Of a DNA stretch of 64,000 nucleotides, positions 22,380 through 34,118 are shown in pieces. A program made the translations under genes and the position numbers. Numbering within the stretch: position 1 is the first letter of the stretch; each line of letters begins with the position of its first letter. The DNA lies in the NCBI RefSeq assembly GCF_016920785.2, contig NW_024609857.1, forward strand, positions 76,257,570 through 76,321,569, read 5' to 3'. Source of the DNA: Ixodes scapularis (taxonomy: Eukaryota > Arthropoda > Arachnida > Ixodida > Ixodidae). The notes under the pieces were generated by a model. It was given only the letters and a program-made list of their open reading frames with translations. It was not told where the DNA came from and did no database searches.

Positions 22380-22560
22380 GTTCACAGTATAAAAAACTAA
22401 ATTTTCCGCTACATTTAGCGGGAACATTTCCAAGCTAAATATACTGTGGAAATGTTTGCTAAATTTAGCGGGAAATTTAGCAAAAATTTCCCGCTAAATG
22501 AAAGGGGACCAGGAGAGGAGGAGGGGCATACCCTCCCCTCCATACCCTCCTCTTCTCCTC
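22380..22560. repeat. Self-complementary TTTAGCGGGAA cluster and CT-rich block
   Basis: Between 22405 and 22500 the word TTTAGCGGGAA and its complement occur four times and can form nested hairpins. It is followed at 22510-22575 by AGGGGCATACCCTCC / CTCCTCTTCTCCTCCTCAAG, which recurs at about 44630-44690 (AGGGGCATACTCTCC, CTTTCCTCTTCGTCTTCAAG), marking a second dispersed repeat. Confidence 0.5.
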
Positions 22561-22688
22561 CTCAAGTGCTGCGTTCTAATTAGGCACTACAGAGAATTGT
22601 AAACCTCCATCAGAAGCGTGCCTTAAAGTTCCTCGTACGCCTACGTGACTTCAGTATTATTTTTATCTCTAGACACTTTAGACAATTA

Positions 22689-22868
22689 TACCCCATTCAC
22701 ACGACAGAAAAGGTACCTTTAGCTAAGGGAATTTTATTCTCTGCGGCCAATCAATTAACGATCTTCCGCGCGTGGCGTGTGATCAAGACCCAAGAGCACG
22801 GGCTGATTCGCCGATAGCAAAGGGACCTATGTTTAAGGTACCTTTATGTTGACCGTGTGAATGGGGTA
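22689..22868. mobile_element. PIF/Harbinger-like MITE
   Basis: TIR TACCCCATTCACACG at 22689 and its complement ending at 22868. The TTA triplet is duplicated outside (22686-22688, 22869-22871), matching the TWA preference of PIF/Harbinger elements. Both ends also share GGTACCTT farther in. 180 bp, no coding. Confidence 0.8.
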
Positions 22869-23096
22869 TTAAACCCGGTCCTTAGACCGGCTGAGTGTCC
22901 TCTATTCCGAGATCCTCGATATTTTTCGATCATGCAGCAGGGCATTTGACTACTCCTTTAAAAGCTTGTTCATGCCTGAACACAGCTGAACCGTACTTCT
23001 ATATCCTCGCAGTATCAACTGATTTCGTGGCCTTGAATTGGCACGCTTTGGTAGTGCTTTTATGTTGTGCTCTCGACTCCGTTTGAAACTGTAACT

Positions 23097-23612
23097 TGTG
23101 GAAATTTCCTCTTTGAGGGTACCACTTAAAAATACAAAGGTTCCATGGGTCCGGATAAAGACGTGTTTATTGACTGAAATGCCAGCACGCCTCGCTCTTA
23201 AACAAGAAAAGTCTGGGCGCTGGCTCAATTGCGAGTATCACCCGGTCGGTTTCCCGCGCTGCCGCATTAGACAGATTCACGGGAAGTCGGAGGCCCACAA
23301 AGAAAAACCGAGCTCCGTAGAGCCAGGGCCTCCGCCGACGAGAGCCCCCTGGCACACCTTCGGGGCCAGCTTATGTAGCCTCGGAGAATGGACGCGCCCG
23401 GGGAGGCCACTAGCAGTCGCGTCCATTATAACTCTGAAGGGTGTGCCGAAGGCGTGTTCACCCAAATGGGCAAGGGAGAGCCGGCCCCTTCGGGGAATTC
23501 GGCCTCCTGGTTCCTTGTATCCGGGAGGCCGACGCCATTGGTGACGACGGCTCCCACGGCCTGCTTGAAGCTAGGCCTGGATAGGGATAGAGGGAACCCG
23601 ATGGTTCCCACA
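23097..23612 (-). repeat. 3' LTR
   Basis: 516 bp, starts next to the purine tract and ends at the AACT duplication. Differs from the other LTR mainly in its first ~140 bp as written on the + strand. Confidence 0.88.
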
Positions 23613-26214
23613 CTCCCCCCTTCTTAAGGCTAAGGTAGGCCTAAAAATAAAATGGCCTACCGGCTCTCAAAAACAAAATCAAAACAAAAAAAAAGATAAA
23701 ATAAAAACGCTAGAGCGAAAAGAGCATGCCGCCAAAAGAACACAAAGAAATAAAAAAACGATCAGCGCGGTACATGCTGAAAAACGCTAGCTCGCTGCTT
23801 GTAAGTGAAGCTCGGGTACAGTCGAACTCTTCAGCCCACGCTTCGTGGCAGGCTTACTGGGAGCAGCGTTGAAAGGTCCAAGTAGGGGCCTGGCCGGGGG
23901 CAGAAAGGAACGGCCCGGTCACTCCCCGATGAAATGTTCACGGAACAGCGGAAAGTACGGCGGCTGGGCGTCTCTCCTTGGGGACGCACCATATGGCACG
24001 GGCACTGTCACCGGGTCCGTGACGGGATGCGAGCTGCTTGCTGTCGGCACGGGTCCACAGCTTGGGTCTGCGACGAGATGCCACGTGTTGCTGGCCTGGA
24101 GACGAATCCAGGCAGGGGGAGGGTGGCTGCCGCCATCTTGGCCAGCAGCCGAGGAGCCGGATCTGGACAGGCAGGCCGGCGACGGTGACGATGACGCTCC
24201 CTGGTGTCAGTGCCGCTTCGGTGTGGAACCATGACCCAGGAACCGCCGGGAACTGGAATGCCGCCTGCGCTCTGCCCCCCTCTCCCGTTTCGTTCCCCAA
24301 GAAGGAAGCTTCGGAAATTCCGAGCAAGGTGGAGCCGTCCAACTGAGGACACTCGACCACTCTCTGGGTGCACAAGGCCCCAGAGATAAAAACGAGGCAG
24401 AGACAAAGGTGTCTTTTTTGCCGTGAGTCACGTGCATCGCACTGGCTCGGCTCGCGAAGTCATTGTGAAAATAGTTCCACGACTCCGCTTAATGTGAACA
24501 CGGATGTCCACATACCAAGCTGACTCGCATCACCCCGGACAATAGATTTGTTGGTTACTGATCGACTAGGCAAAGTTCTTTGTAGCTGCTGTTGCTGACG
24601 ATGCCTCATCGCTTCGATTTGCGGGCGCAATGAAGTGTCAAATGCGCCACCCTGTCCTTTCTTGTGATATTGAAACGATGCAGGGCTGCAATCGGGCAGG
24701 CTCGCCAACATTGTTATTTTTCAAACATGTTAGCTTTTACCTTAGGCTAAAACACAAATGCCCGTGGCCAGGTATAGCACAGCCACCTAACTTCGAAAAG
24801 TCTTGGAGCTGCGTGCTGCCCTGGCCAACGCGAACAAAAGAGAGCACCGAATTCCCAGCCGCGCGGGACAGCCCCCTTGAACTGCGATGTTCGTAGAGGC
24901 CAAGCGCCGTAGCACGAGTTTATCCGCATCAGCAAGAACAGAAACCGATCCCAAATAAAAAAGAAACCCCGTGCCAATAGCAATACCAGACTATTTCCCG
25001 CACCGATCGGCAACAACACGAGTTGCTCGACCCGGCGAGTACGCTGCCCGGCTGCCAAAGCCCGTCTGCAACAATACGAGTTGCTTAGCGACGTTAGTGG
25101 CGAGCGTACCGCCCGGCAGACGCACCGCCCGACTCCGCAGAGTCCGCGAAAATATTTACAACTATTCACATATTTACACCCCGGATCGTTCTGCTGAGCG
25201 TCAAAAACTCATCGGTGCTACCGTCGATTCCCAACGAACACCTCGAGTGCCGTGGTTCACGATCTCGTCCAGTGACCGCATGGCGGTCACCTTAATCGGA
25301 CACGCAATCATCTCGGGACGCAGTTCTACCTGTTGCACTGCCCGGTAGCACGATTGAACTGCTCCCGGACCCCGCGGCGTTTCCACAATTAACGTCGCGT
25401 TTACGGGGTCGCAACTCGATAGGTGGCCCTCAAGGGTTCCTAACGTTATTGTTGCGTGCGACGCTCACTGACTTTTGGCCGGAGTCGATCGCGGGTAAAC
25501 GGAACATACTAAATTCTAGTAGCCCAACACCGTAGCCCAAAACCATGCTCACGCCAGTCCTCTGTCCTTTGATAGCGGGAAGGAAAGACGGAGTAAAAAG
25601 AAAATCAATTTGACTCACTCAGTTTTCCTGGGGGTCTTTGTTCCAGGGGTCGCTTGGTCAACCTGATGGCTACTGGTCCGTCGACGCGGGGACGAAGGGC
25701 GCCATCGGCGATCTCCGCAACCTCGCTAGACTGGGACCGGTGTTGCAGGCACAGCGCATTTTCTCGCTCCGAGATACGCTTTTAGTTTGTGCGCGGACGG
25801 GGTGTCCACTCTGGGTGGTCCCTGCGAGCCGTCTCGAAGGCAAAAAGCTGCACTTGCTTCTTGTTGCATCACCGTACTTTGTTTGAGAACGGGGTTGACC
25901 TCGAAAAGCGCAGGTGCGCCTCCCCAGCGAAGTACGCTGGCGTCGTCCCGAAAGGGAATGCCTCGGACGTATTCCGGGCGTTTAGTCACCTCCGTTTGGA
26001 AGCGAGCTCGGCTGAAAAGACACTGCATTGTGTCCGTGCGTGGCTGACGTGGCCACTAAGCCGTTGAGTGGCGTCGGGTGTGGGGCGTTCGCCTCTCCCT
26101 TTGTCCACCTATTTCATCCTTGGCCGGAAATTGACTTGGTTCGCTATCTTAGCGAAAGGAGATGGATGCTGCTGCTTTTGCAGTCCACGGAAAGCCGCAC
26201 GTTGGGGCGCCAGA

Positions 26215-26732
26215 TGTGGGATTCTCCCTTTGGGGGTTACCACTTAGAAACACAAAGAGTTCCTTGGGTCCGCATAAAGACGTGTTTATTGACTGCAATG
26301 TCAGCACGCTTCGCTCTTAGACAATGAAAAGTCTGGGCGCTGGCTCAATTGCCAGTATCACCCGGTCGGTTTCCCACGCTGCCGCATTAGACAGATTCAC
26401 GGGAAGTCGGAGGCCCACAAAGAAAAACCGAGCTCCGTAGAGCCAGGGCCTCCGCCGACGAGAGCCCCCTGGCCCACCTTCGGGGCCAGCTTATGTAGCC
26501 TCGGAGAATGGACGCGCCCGGGGAGGCCACTAGCAGTCGCGTCCATTATAACTCTGAAGGGTGTGCCGAAGGCGCGTTCACCCAAAATGGGCAAGGAGAG
26601 CCGGCCCCTTCGGGGAATTCGGCCTCCTGGTTCCTTGTATCCGGGAGGCCGACGCCATTGGTGACGACGGCTCCCACGGCCTGCTTGAAGCTAGGCCTGG
26701 ATAGGGATAGAGGGAACCCGATGGTTCCCACA
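26215..26732 (-). repeat. 5' LTR
   Basis: 518 bp, followed on the - strand by the primer-binding site. Outside the first ~140 bp only a handful of differences from the partner LTR are seen. Confidence 0.88.
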
Positions 26733-27752
26733 AACTGTGACCTAAATTTGTTATGTTTGTGTCAGGCCTGTTCTGCACTTGTGGCTTTTTTTAGAGTATA
26801 TATTGTTTTTACTCCAAATGTACCAACTCCAAAACCATTAGGTTGTTCTTGGACACTCTAATACACATTGATTGTTTGATTACGGAAGGCGTTTCCCGTA
26901 ACAGTTCGCGTTTGAGATTGTAAGAATTAATAGGCTTCGCGGTATACGGAATTACATTTCGCTCTTTCCAGGGTGAGGGTCATTGCACATCCGCAGCGAC
27001 TGTCAGTTACGCGCGTACGACGCCGCTCAGTCATCATCATCATAGCCCTTTTCCTATAACACCCAGAAGGACGCCATAAAACGGCTCACAATGCTCTCTT
27101 CAAGATTCCACACTGAGGCAGGCGAGTACTTCCTGCATCTTGACCTTGCATGCGAACTCCACATCCATTCGCGATTTTTCCTGCTTATCTTTGCGCGATG
27201 AAACTGCCGAAAAGTAATTTTGTTTGCGCAACACCGGTAAGGACAGAAACATCACATATAAAGAGTGTTGCGTAATGGATAAACAGTTTTCCCTACGTCG
27301 AGAATGATCCCGCCCTCGTCGATTGGCGTCGAGGCTACATTTCAGATGCTCCGTTGTACCTCTCGGAAGGTTCGGGTGTTCAGAGCACGGTTTCCTTGAA
27401 AAGAAAAATCGGCAGGCAGTGCCACCGTTTCTAACTATGAGTGTGCCTGACGTTTCTTATGGCTTACTCGGGGGAGTTGTATGCTGCGTTCTGCTGTGCT
27501 TGTGTGTTGCCTTTTGATTTATTTGTTCCGGAAGTATTGTCCTCGACTCGCACATTGAAGAACCCGTAAATATTTGGGTATTTGTGCGAAATGCACACAA
27601 TGGAGGCCAACGAGGGCCTGCGAATAAACAAAGACAAGTAAAGTGCTCATCAAACGTATCCGGAACACGTGAACAGCATCTTATCTCATTGGAGCGCTAT
27701 CCTGGCTGGACCCGCAGAATTGCTTAACGTAGCGTTCAGTGGATCACTCTAA
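26733..27752. other. Spacer without recognised gene
   Basis: Starts with the AACT duplication of the LTR element. A short TCA microsatellite lies at about 27031-27043. No exon or repeat boundary recognised. Confidence 0.4.
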
Positions 27753-28250
27753 TGGCGAATTCGCGTGGTCAATCGTCGGCAACTTATTTTGCCAGAAAAC
27801 CGGCAATAGTGTTCGCGTGGTCAGTTTCCGGCCGGCGCGCACCGTTCGGGTGGTGGTTCTCCGGCAAGCACCGGCAACTTTCCGGCGCTTTTTCCGCCCG
27901 AGCTCCGAACGGCCGGGCGAGTGGGCGCCAGACTGTATCCGGTGTCGTCACTTCCGAAATGAGAGAGAAGGTCAGTGAGAAAAAAAATTAACGAAAGAAG
28001 GAAACTGATTTGAAGTAACTTTAGCGGCCGCTACGAAAGTCAATCCAAGTCGTTGGGACATGAGTGACGGCGGCGACAGGTGCGACAGGCTCTCGCTAGC
28101 GGTGTCGCCCGGGCAAGAGGTGAAGTAAACTGCCACCGTCTGGCGTTTCGTGTTCGGGTGGTGAGGGTCACGTGGTGTGCCGCCGGCGCGTTTCTGGTTG
28201 CCGGTTCCGCCGGCTCGTTCTCGCCGGCCACTGACCACCCGAATTCGCCA
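27753..28250. mobile_element. TWA-flanked foldback element (Harbinger-like)
   Basis: TIR TGGCGAATTCG(C/G)GTGGTCA at 27753 and inverse ending at 28250. TAA is duplicated on both sides (27750-27752, 28251-28253). Arms extend about 100 bp with many CCGG-type words. 498 bp, no transposase. Confidence 0.78.
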
Positions 28251-28253
28251 TAA

Positions 28254-29228
28254 GCAGGGGTGGCCAGGCGCTCAAGGCGGACATCGCTGCTGAACAGGGG
28301 AAACCGAAGCAAATTTTCCTACGAGGCGTTCTACGCTTTGTGGCACATTCAGTAGAAACTCCAAATGCTTAGCGATTGAGTCATCCAATCACTGACTGCC
28401 CAGACAACCACCCACGCGTATTTGTACGATAAAATGGCGATAAGTATAAATTGGCCGGCCAGGAAAATTGCGGCAGTTTCCACAGTTCAGCGAACGACAG
28501 CCTCCCCGGCTCGGGCTGTTCCCACGAGCGCTACGTCATGGAGCAGCACCCATCTCCAGGATAGCGCTCCCGTGAGATACGAGGCTGTTCGCGTGTTACG
28601 GATACCTTTGGTGAGCACTGTATATATCAATCACTTTTGTAAAAGTACTTTACAATTAATACGTTCATCATCGCCATCCAAATAGGAGGTGATCTTGTTC
28701 TTTAGTGTTATTTCTAATTATAAAACGAATTTACGAGGAAGCTGGTTTTATGAATGCTTACACAGCGGAATATATACGAGTATGTCCGTCTTGATTTATA
28801 AGAACTTGCGCGTCCTTCCACTGCAGCGCCGTTTAACGAAATGCCGTTCTATAGTTTCTTTCAACTTTAAAAAGCTCGAATTCTCGCAAAGAATGGCGTC
28901 ACCGCATCATTCCGTACAAACCCATTATTCTTGTAACGTCAAAAAAAGAAAAAGAAAAAGAAAAAAACATCTTCAGCACCCTCTTCATTTTTTGGTTAAG
29001 ATTAATGCACAGCAGAACAAAGCTCCTCCTAATTACTAACACCCCTAGCGGAGCATTAGACATTGTGAGGACCGTTACTTATTTCTCTCTCTATCTTTTT
29101 TTCAATCGGTGAAGACTATTCTGCAGCTTTTATTTTGCAATACACTATACAGATTTTCACCGATAATCACTTGGTTAAAAAAAAAACTCGATAAACTGGA
29201 ATGTTGTTTTTACGTGTCAATCCACAAC
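28254..29228. other. Spacer with GAAAAA microsatellite
   Basis: No gene recognised. A (GAAAAA)n-type tract lies at about 28942-28969. An exon-like stretch near 28422-28612 has no motif. Confidence 0.35.
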
Positions 29229-29434
29229 GATGGGTGATCTTGCACGCCCTAGCCGAGGACTCATGATTAATTTCGGACCCCTGGTGATCTTTCGACGTGC
29301 AACCGAAAGCCCGGATAACACAACGCCTTCTCGTCGATAGGCCTACTTTAGATTCCGGGCCCCTCGGACGAGATTCTAACCCGCCACCGGGGGATGTGTA
29401 TAGGCCGGCGCTTTGACTCGGGGCCACGGAGGCG
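29229..29434 (-). mobile_element. tRNA-derived SINE, Ruka-like, minus strand
   Basis: Read on the - strand it begins GTGGCCCCGAGTCAAAGCGCC (A-box region), has a B-box-like GGGTTAGAATCTCG and the body motif GCACGTCGAAAGATCACCAG then GGGGTCCGAAATTAATC. This body motif matches the CACGTTAAAGATCCCCAGG...GAAATTATTCCGGAG order of tick Ruka SINEs and the + strand copy at 8530. No duplication identified. Confidence 0.65.
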
Positions 29435-30520
29435 GTTATGGCAGCTATGGCGGCATGCAGAAGCGCGCTTTTTGCTTCGCGTGCTTCGTTCTTTGGTCTT
29501 CTTATCGGCTAACGCCGCCATCTGATTGTCTGCGGAGCAATGATAGCATGCCCGGAACAAGCCACGCCCTGCGGCTCTTAAGTTGTGACCGTAGATCATT
29601 CCAATGATCGCTTTCTGCGCGCTGCCATCTTTGTACGCTTGGCTGCTAAACGAGTTCTAAGAATGCCCAGTAGCTCTCTCTCTTTCTCATCGAATATCAC
29701 ACGCTGTATATGCGTCCACAGCCCAGTAACTCAGCATTTTTCGAGTGGACGATAGGCGCTGGAAAGGTGTAAGGTTCATGAAGGTCGTCTGCAGCCATCC
29801 AGGCGAGCCTTATTCGCTCCCTCAGAGAACCTGCTGGGCCAGTCGCAAGTTTCAGGGGCATTCGACCAAAGATGAAGGTCAAACGATGACTTTATTCAAA
29901 AAGCACTATCTTCGCAGTGATCGTAACGTTACGCTTGCCCATTGTCTCCGCGTTCCTGTGGCTTTTCGTTGGCTGGACACGCATCCGTAAATCTCTCTAA
30001 TTGGGCCACCGAATTCTCCGTGAAGAAAGTAGATGCGCTGTCAGCGTTTAGAGTGGAGAAGCAGCGTATATCAGTTTTGGCGACAATTAATACCAATGAA
30101 TATCCTTACGCACCAGAAGTTCGGCCAGTTATAGTATGCAGTCAAGAAAGGTATACTGCCGCCAGATTGGAAAGCGGTCTCAACACCAGATTGTCATGAC
30201 ATTTTCACCAGTTCTCACCATACGCTTAAGTTAGCGTATAAAACGCCTAAAAAAATCAACCGTTTGCATTCAGATTACATATTTTCGAAAGAAGATTAAC
30301 CAAATATATGTTTCGTAGACGTAATATATATCAAAGAAAACACCTGGTCATACTCATTTGGAGCATCTGCTAGACTTTAAGGACGCACTGGTCTAAACTA
30401 TTTGGGAATCTAAGTTTAGGTTTTAGCCTCTGAACTCTTTGACATACCTAAATAGAATAAAGTTTGTGGAGACTCTCAGCTATAAAAAAGGGCAGATACA
30501 GTGTTGTCATTTGTGCTGTT
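29435..30520. other. Spacer without recognised gene
   Basis: Open frames near 29745-30199 lack motifs and splice support. The right part may already belong to the decayed LINE body whose 3' end follows. Confidence 0.3.
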
Positions 30521-30795
30521 CAGTGTTTATAAGTGACTGACTGGAATGCACTACCGGAATCCCTTGTAACAATGATTGATCATTCCTTATTTATAACAGC
30601 GCTCACTCAACATGCGTTTTCTAATTAAAATGTTGCAAATATTTGTTTAATATCTGCAATGTTCTGTTCCGTTGTTATTTACCTTTTTATAAACCTTATT
30701 TTGTGTCTCAATCTGCTTTAAATTACCCCCTTATGTAATTCCCCTCGGGGCCTTAAGGTATAATAATAGAAATGAAATGAAATGAAATGAAATAT
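30521..30795 (+). mobile_element. Truncated LINE 3' end with (GAAAT)n tail
   Basis: Reads DWNALPESLVTMIDHSLFIT then ALTQHAFSN and stop, the typical C-terminus of CR1/L2-like RT proteins. It is followed by a 3' UTR with CCCCTTATGTAATTCCCCTC, a GGGGCCTTAAG stem partner, and a GAAAT microsatellite (30768-30793). The same 3' UTR motif recurs on the - strand at 49.5 kb. Confidence 0.7.
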
Positions 30796-31049
30796 GCATG
30801 GTGTTCGATGATGCAACGCTACCCTGAAACAAAACGGAGTGCAAATGACACTTTGCTCATTGCTCACAAAAAAAAGGAAGAAACGTATTGCGCATAGGGT
30901 ATTTATTTTGCGAAATTGTTTGTTCAAAATATGTGTCAGAAAGAAAAACAATCTTGCGTTTTAATCTCGTATGGTTTGAAAAAAAAAAGTAAAAAAAGAA
31001 ACGAATTTTAAAAGCGTAAGAATAAATTTAATTTCCTCTGCAATGAAAT

Positions 31050-31195
31050 GCAACTCGAGTTTCCCAGGCAACTGGTGGCCGCAGAAAAGTCCGCCTGGTC
31101 TGGAATTTGATCCCGTTACCTCTACAATACCAGAAAGCTCTACCAATGAAGATAACCAGGATCTCTTTCTTTCTTGACCAACTCAGCTAACCAGA
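31050..31195 (-). mobile_element. tRNA-like SINE fragment or tRNA pseudogene
   Basis: On the - strand GATCCTGGTTATCTTCATTGGTAGAGC resembles a tRNA D-arm/A-box and GGGATCAAATTCCAG resembles a B-box, but the acceptor stem does not close and a second GGTTAGCTGAGTTGGT copy lies upstream. Not a functional tRNA. Confidence 0.45.
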
Positions 31196-32236
31196 ATCTG
31201 TCGGTCGGTAGAGTAAAATGAAGCCAAGATTTGCCACTAGTCTTTACAATGACAGCGGCCACCGGTCACCTAGACGGCGCGAGCTGAGTTCCATTTCCCG
31301 TGGAAGCCCATTTCTTGTTACTTACATTTCCCTTTCGAGGACTTTCCTTAAAAACATTCACATAAAATCTTAAGAGCGCACACACAAGGAATGTCGCTTT
31401 CGGGTTGGTCGGAAAACCTTACGCCAGCTGCGCGCTAAAGTCATGTGTAGATCGTAAAATGTCGATCGTCCGCCGATTACACAATAAGCACCCACACCTC
31501 GATTTTGTAACATTCGAAAACTACACAAATTACATATCTTTACATATTGTTGACCTAAGGAGTGCCTATTCCCCAGTTTTACATGATTGTCCTCAAATTT
31601 TGAGTGGACGCTTGCTCAGGATTTTACGGCGAGGTGCTTTTTTGTAAACTATTTCTAGATTTGACCTCTTCAGTCTAACTTTCGGGCTCTACAGATATAC
31701 TTCAATCAAGCGGCGGCTTGATCTAGCAATTGCTGGCAGCGCTTTAAGTTTGCTTGGAGCAACGAGGCATTTTTTATCAGATCTCACCAGATTTCGTCTG
31801 GTGTAGTAGTTTACTCACCAGGACACGAAAGGCTCAAAAATTTCACCATCTGGCAACACTAAGGTTCGAAGTTAAATACTCCAGTCTTATATTCTGTCTC
31901 CTCTAACTTTTTAGTTGATTTTTTAAGCTTTGCTGGTTGCTGGTTGTTCAAAATTGTGTCTACTCAATGACTCTATCATACGCCTCGTACAGAACAATGG
32001 TCCAGGTTCTGCAATTTTTGCAAAACGCGATAGAGCCCCAGAAACGTGAAGAGGTCAAATTCGATGTGGAGTTATCAACTCGTTGTCCGGACTCACCTTA
32101 ATCGAAACACGCTGTTCGTTGGTTTTTCGCAGCGTATTCGGTCTTGGAAGTTGATTCGCGTCTGGCGTGCAGCAATTTACAGGCCAGTTTATTAACGGGC
32201 GACAATAGTATGTGTATTGATCGGAAAAGAAGTATC
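31196..32236. other. Spacer without recognised gene
   Basis: No exon-like frame with splice support and no repeat boundary seen. Confidence 0.35.
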
Positions 32237-32244
32237 GCCATTAC

Positions 32245-33144
32245 CAGAAATGGGCAGTATTTGAAATACAAGTATTTGAAATACGTATTTCAAATACTTT
32301 GTGCATTTTGCATTTGTATTCAATTACAAATCGGATAATGTATTTGACGTGTGTATTTAAATATTAAAACGTGGGTATTTCAAATACAATTGTAATTAAA
32401 TACAATTTTGTAGGCGAAAAAACTTCCCTCAAATTTATTGTCACTGTCCAGAGCAGGAAGAAAACAACGTTCTGCACCGAATGCAGTGTCTCTCAATCAA
32501 GCACAAGCGTTTAGTGACTTTGTGATTACGGTGCTAGTCCAAGGAAAGAATAGTGACGAAATCGACGTTCACAGGCAGACTGGCTAAATAAGTGCCTGTG
32601 ACAGCTTGTGACGCTTTCCAGCCTGATTTCCATCCATATTTTTGTCTGGAACATTCTAAATGCGCGGGTCGTCCAGATTTTCATAACTGGTGCGAGTTGC
32701 GACAATAAAAAATTCTCTAGCTAGTGCTGCGCGTCTTGGTCGTCTCGGTTCTTTGTTGGACTATACCAAAATGTAATCGACAAAAAAAGCTGCTTGAAGC
32801 TCTGTAGTTTTTTCACCTATTACGTCCAAGCTGATTACATTTTTTCGTTATTATATTTCTATTACGTTACTAGAGCCTCGCACACTAACTCCCGAGTGTG
32901 CGATTCAAAATTAATATGAGATACCCAGAAACCCGTTGCAGGTGCCCTGAAGTCGCTGACGCAAATTTTGAGGAACGTATTTGGAAAAGTATTTGGAGGA
33001 GACCAAATACATGTGGTTGTATTTGTATCTTGTACTTAAATGCTTTTTTGGAAATGTAATTATACTTGTAATTAAATACATTTTTGACGAAGTATTTTAT
33101 ATTTGTATTTCGATACATATTTGCATGTATTTTGCCCATCCCTG
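32245..33144. mobile_element. Non-autonomous hAT-type element, copy 1
   Basis: Ends CAGAAATGGGCAGTATTT and TTTTGCCCATCCCTG; a perfect 8-bp duplication GCCATTAC flanks it (32237-32244, 33145-33152). TIR and 8-bp duplication are diagnostic of hAT. 900 bp, nearly the same length and sequence as 47478-48378. Subterminal CAAATAC repeats at both ends; no transposase frame. Confidence 0.9.
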
Positions 33145-33152
33145 GCCATTAC

Positions 33153-33177
33153 AAATAAATAAATAAATAAATAAAGG
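33153..33177. repeat. AAAT microsatellite
   Basis: About six AAAT units directly after the hAT duplication. Confidence 0.8.
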
Positions 33178-34118
33178 TATATGCGTGTGTTTTATGCCCA
33201 CAACCGGTTCGTCTGTTTTCGGGCAGTATATTGGCAACTTCCAGCGTGGATCTGCTACTTTGACCTCCGATGTTTTCACTTTTTTGTTTGTCTTTTTAAG
33301 GCATAGAAACATGACTTCGTATATAATGAGAATTTATTTTATGCCCCACCGCTTGTCTTTCTTGCATTCCTTTCATCCTGCTTCTAAAAATTAAACGAGC
33401 ATTGGCCTGTAGGTTTCATTCATTACATTCGTGTTCGCTCAACGAGTCAGGCGAGACGAAACGATCTACTGGTCTGAATCTAAAACGAGACGGAAGGCCC
33501 AGTCGAGGCGAAATATCCAAAGACTGTGGACACGCGTAGGTATAGCAAAACGTAAGTTCTAGGCGAGACAGAGTGTCCAACGATTTTCATTTTCCAACGA
33601 AGGGAATGTCATATAGGGATGGAATGACTAAGGAGCGGAATTTCCAACAAGTTTGAATATGGGAATAGCAAACCGGCTGCTCTAATAGACGCTCTTCAAA
33701 TGCGCACGTTATAAAGGAGCTCCTGCGCCAACTTTTCTATAGTCCGCCATTGTTTTGGCACGTACTGTGAGCATGTATTGGCCACGAGGACTGCCTGAGC
33801 ATTCGATGTAAGCCCGCGTCAGCTTGTATCAAAGTCGAGCGCTGTGTCAGTGTTCGGCCAAGATTTTGAACCAATCACACACTTTATGCTCAAGAAATAT
33901 AAACCGCAAATGTTGCTCTACTTGGTTTTTGAAAAGGGCCTATTCAGAAGGAATGTCCAACGAGTAGGGTTGTCCGACGGAACCGAAGGTCCAATCGAGA
34001 CGCAAGCTCCAACGAGGCGGAGGATCCAAACACGACGAAATATCCAACGTGCCTAAACGTTCACTATCGCATCGTCCGTCCCGTCGGATACTCGGGCAGG
34101 TTGACCATGCGGACACGG
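33178..34118. other. Spacer with short dispersed CCAACGA-type words
   Basis: Between 33430 and 34050 short phrases such as GTCCAACGA, GAGGCG/GAGACG and CCAATCGAGACG recur in irregular tandem, suggesting an old degenerate repeat. No gene seen. Confidence 0.35.

Larger units (their letters stand above)
23097..26732 (-). mobile_element. Non-autonomous LTR retrotransposon
   Basis: Two direct LTRs (23097-23612 and 26215-26732) flank a 2.6-kb interior. The LTRs read TGTGGGAACC...CCACA on the - strand. A purine tract AAGAAGGGGGGAG (complement of 23613-23625) abuts the left LTR. A primer-binding site TGGCGCCCCAAC (complement of 26201-26212) lies two bases from the right LTR. Both fix the element on the - strand, 5' end at 26732. 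A 4-bp duplication AACT (23093-23096, 26733-26736) marks the insertion. No gag, protease, RT or integrase motif was seen in the interior; the longest sense-strand frame is about 145 codons (23938-24375) without recognisable blocks. It is therefore a deletion derivative or LARD-type element needing trans-acting proteins. Ty3- or BEL-type origin cannot be decided. Confidence 0.88.

Noticed and set aside
23845..24437. Several overlapping 80-145-codon frames on both strands
   Set aside because: GC-rich interior of the LTR element; none shows gag, protease, RT, RNase H or integrase motifs.
31050..31195. Possible tRNA gene on the - strand
   Set aside because: A- and B-box-like words are present, but the acceptor and anticodon stems do not form a cloverleaf.
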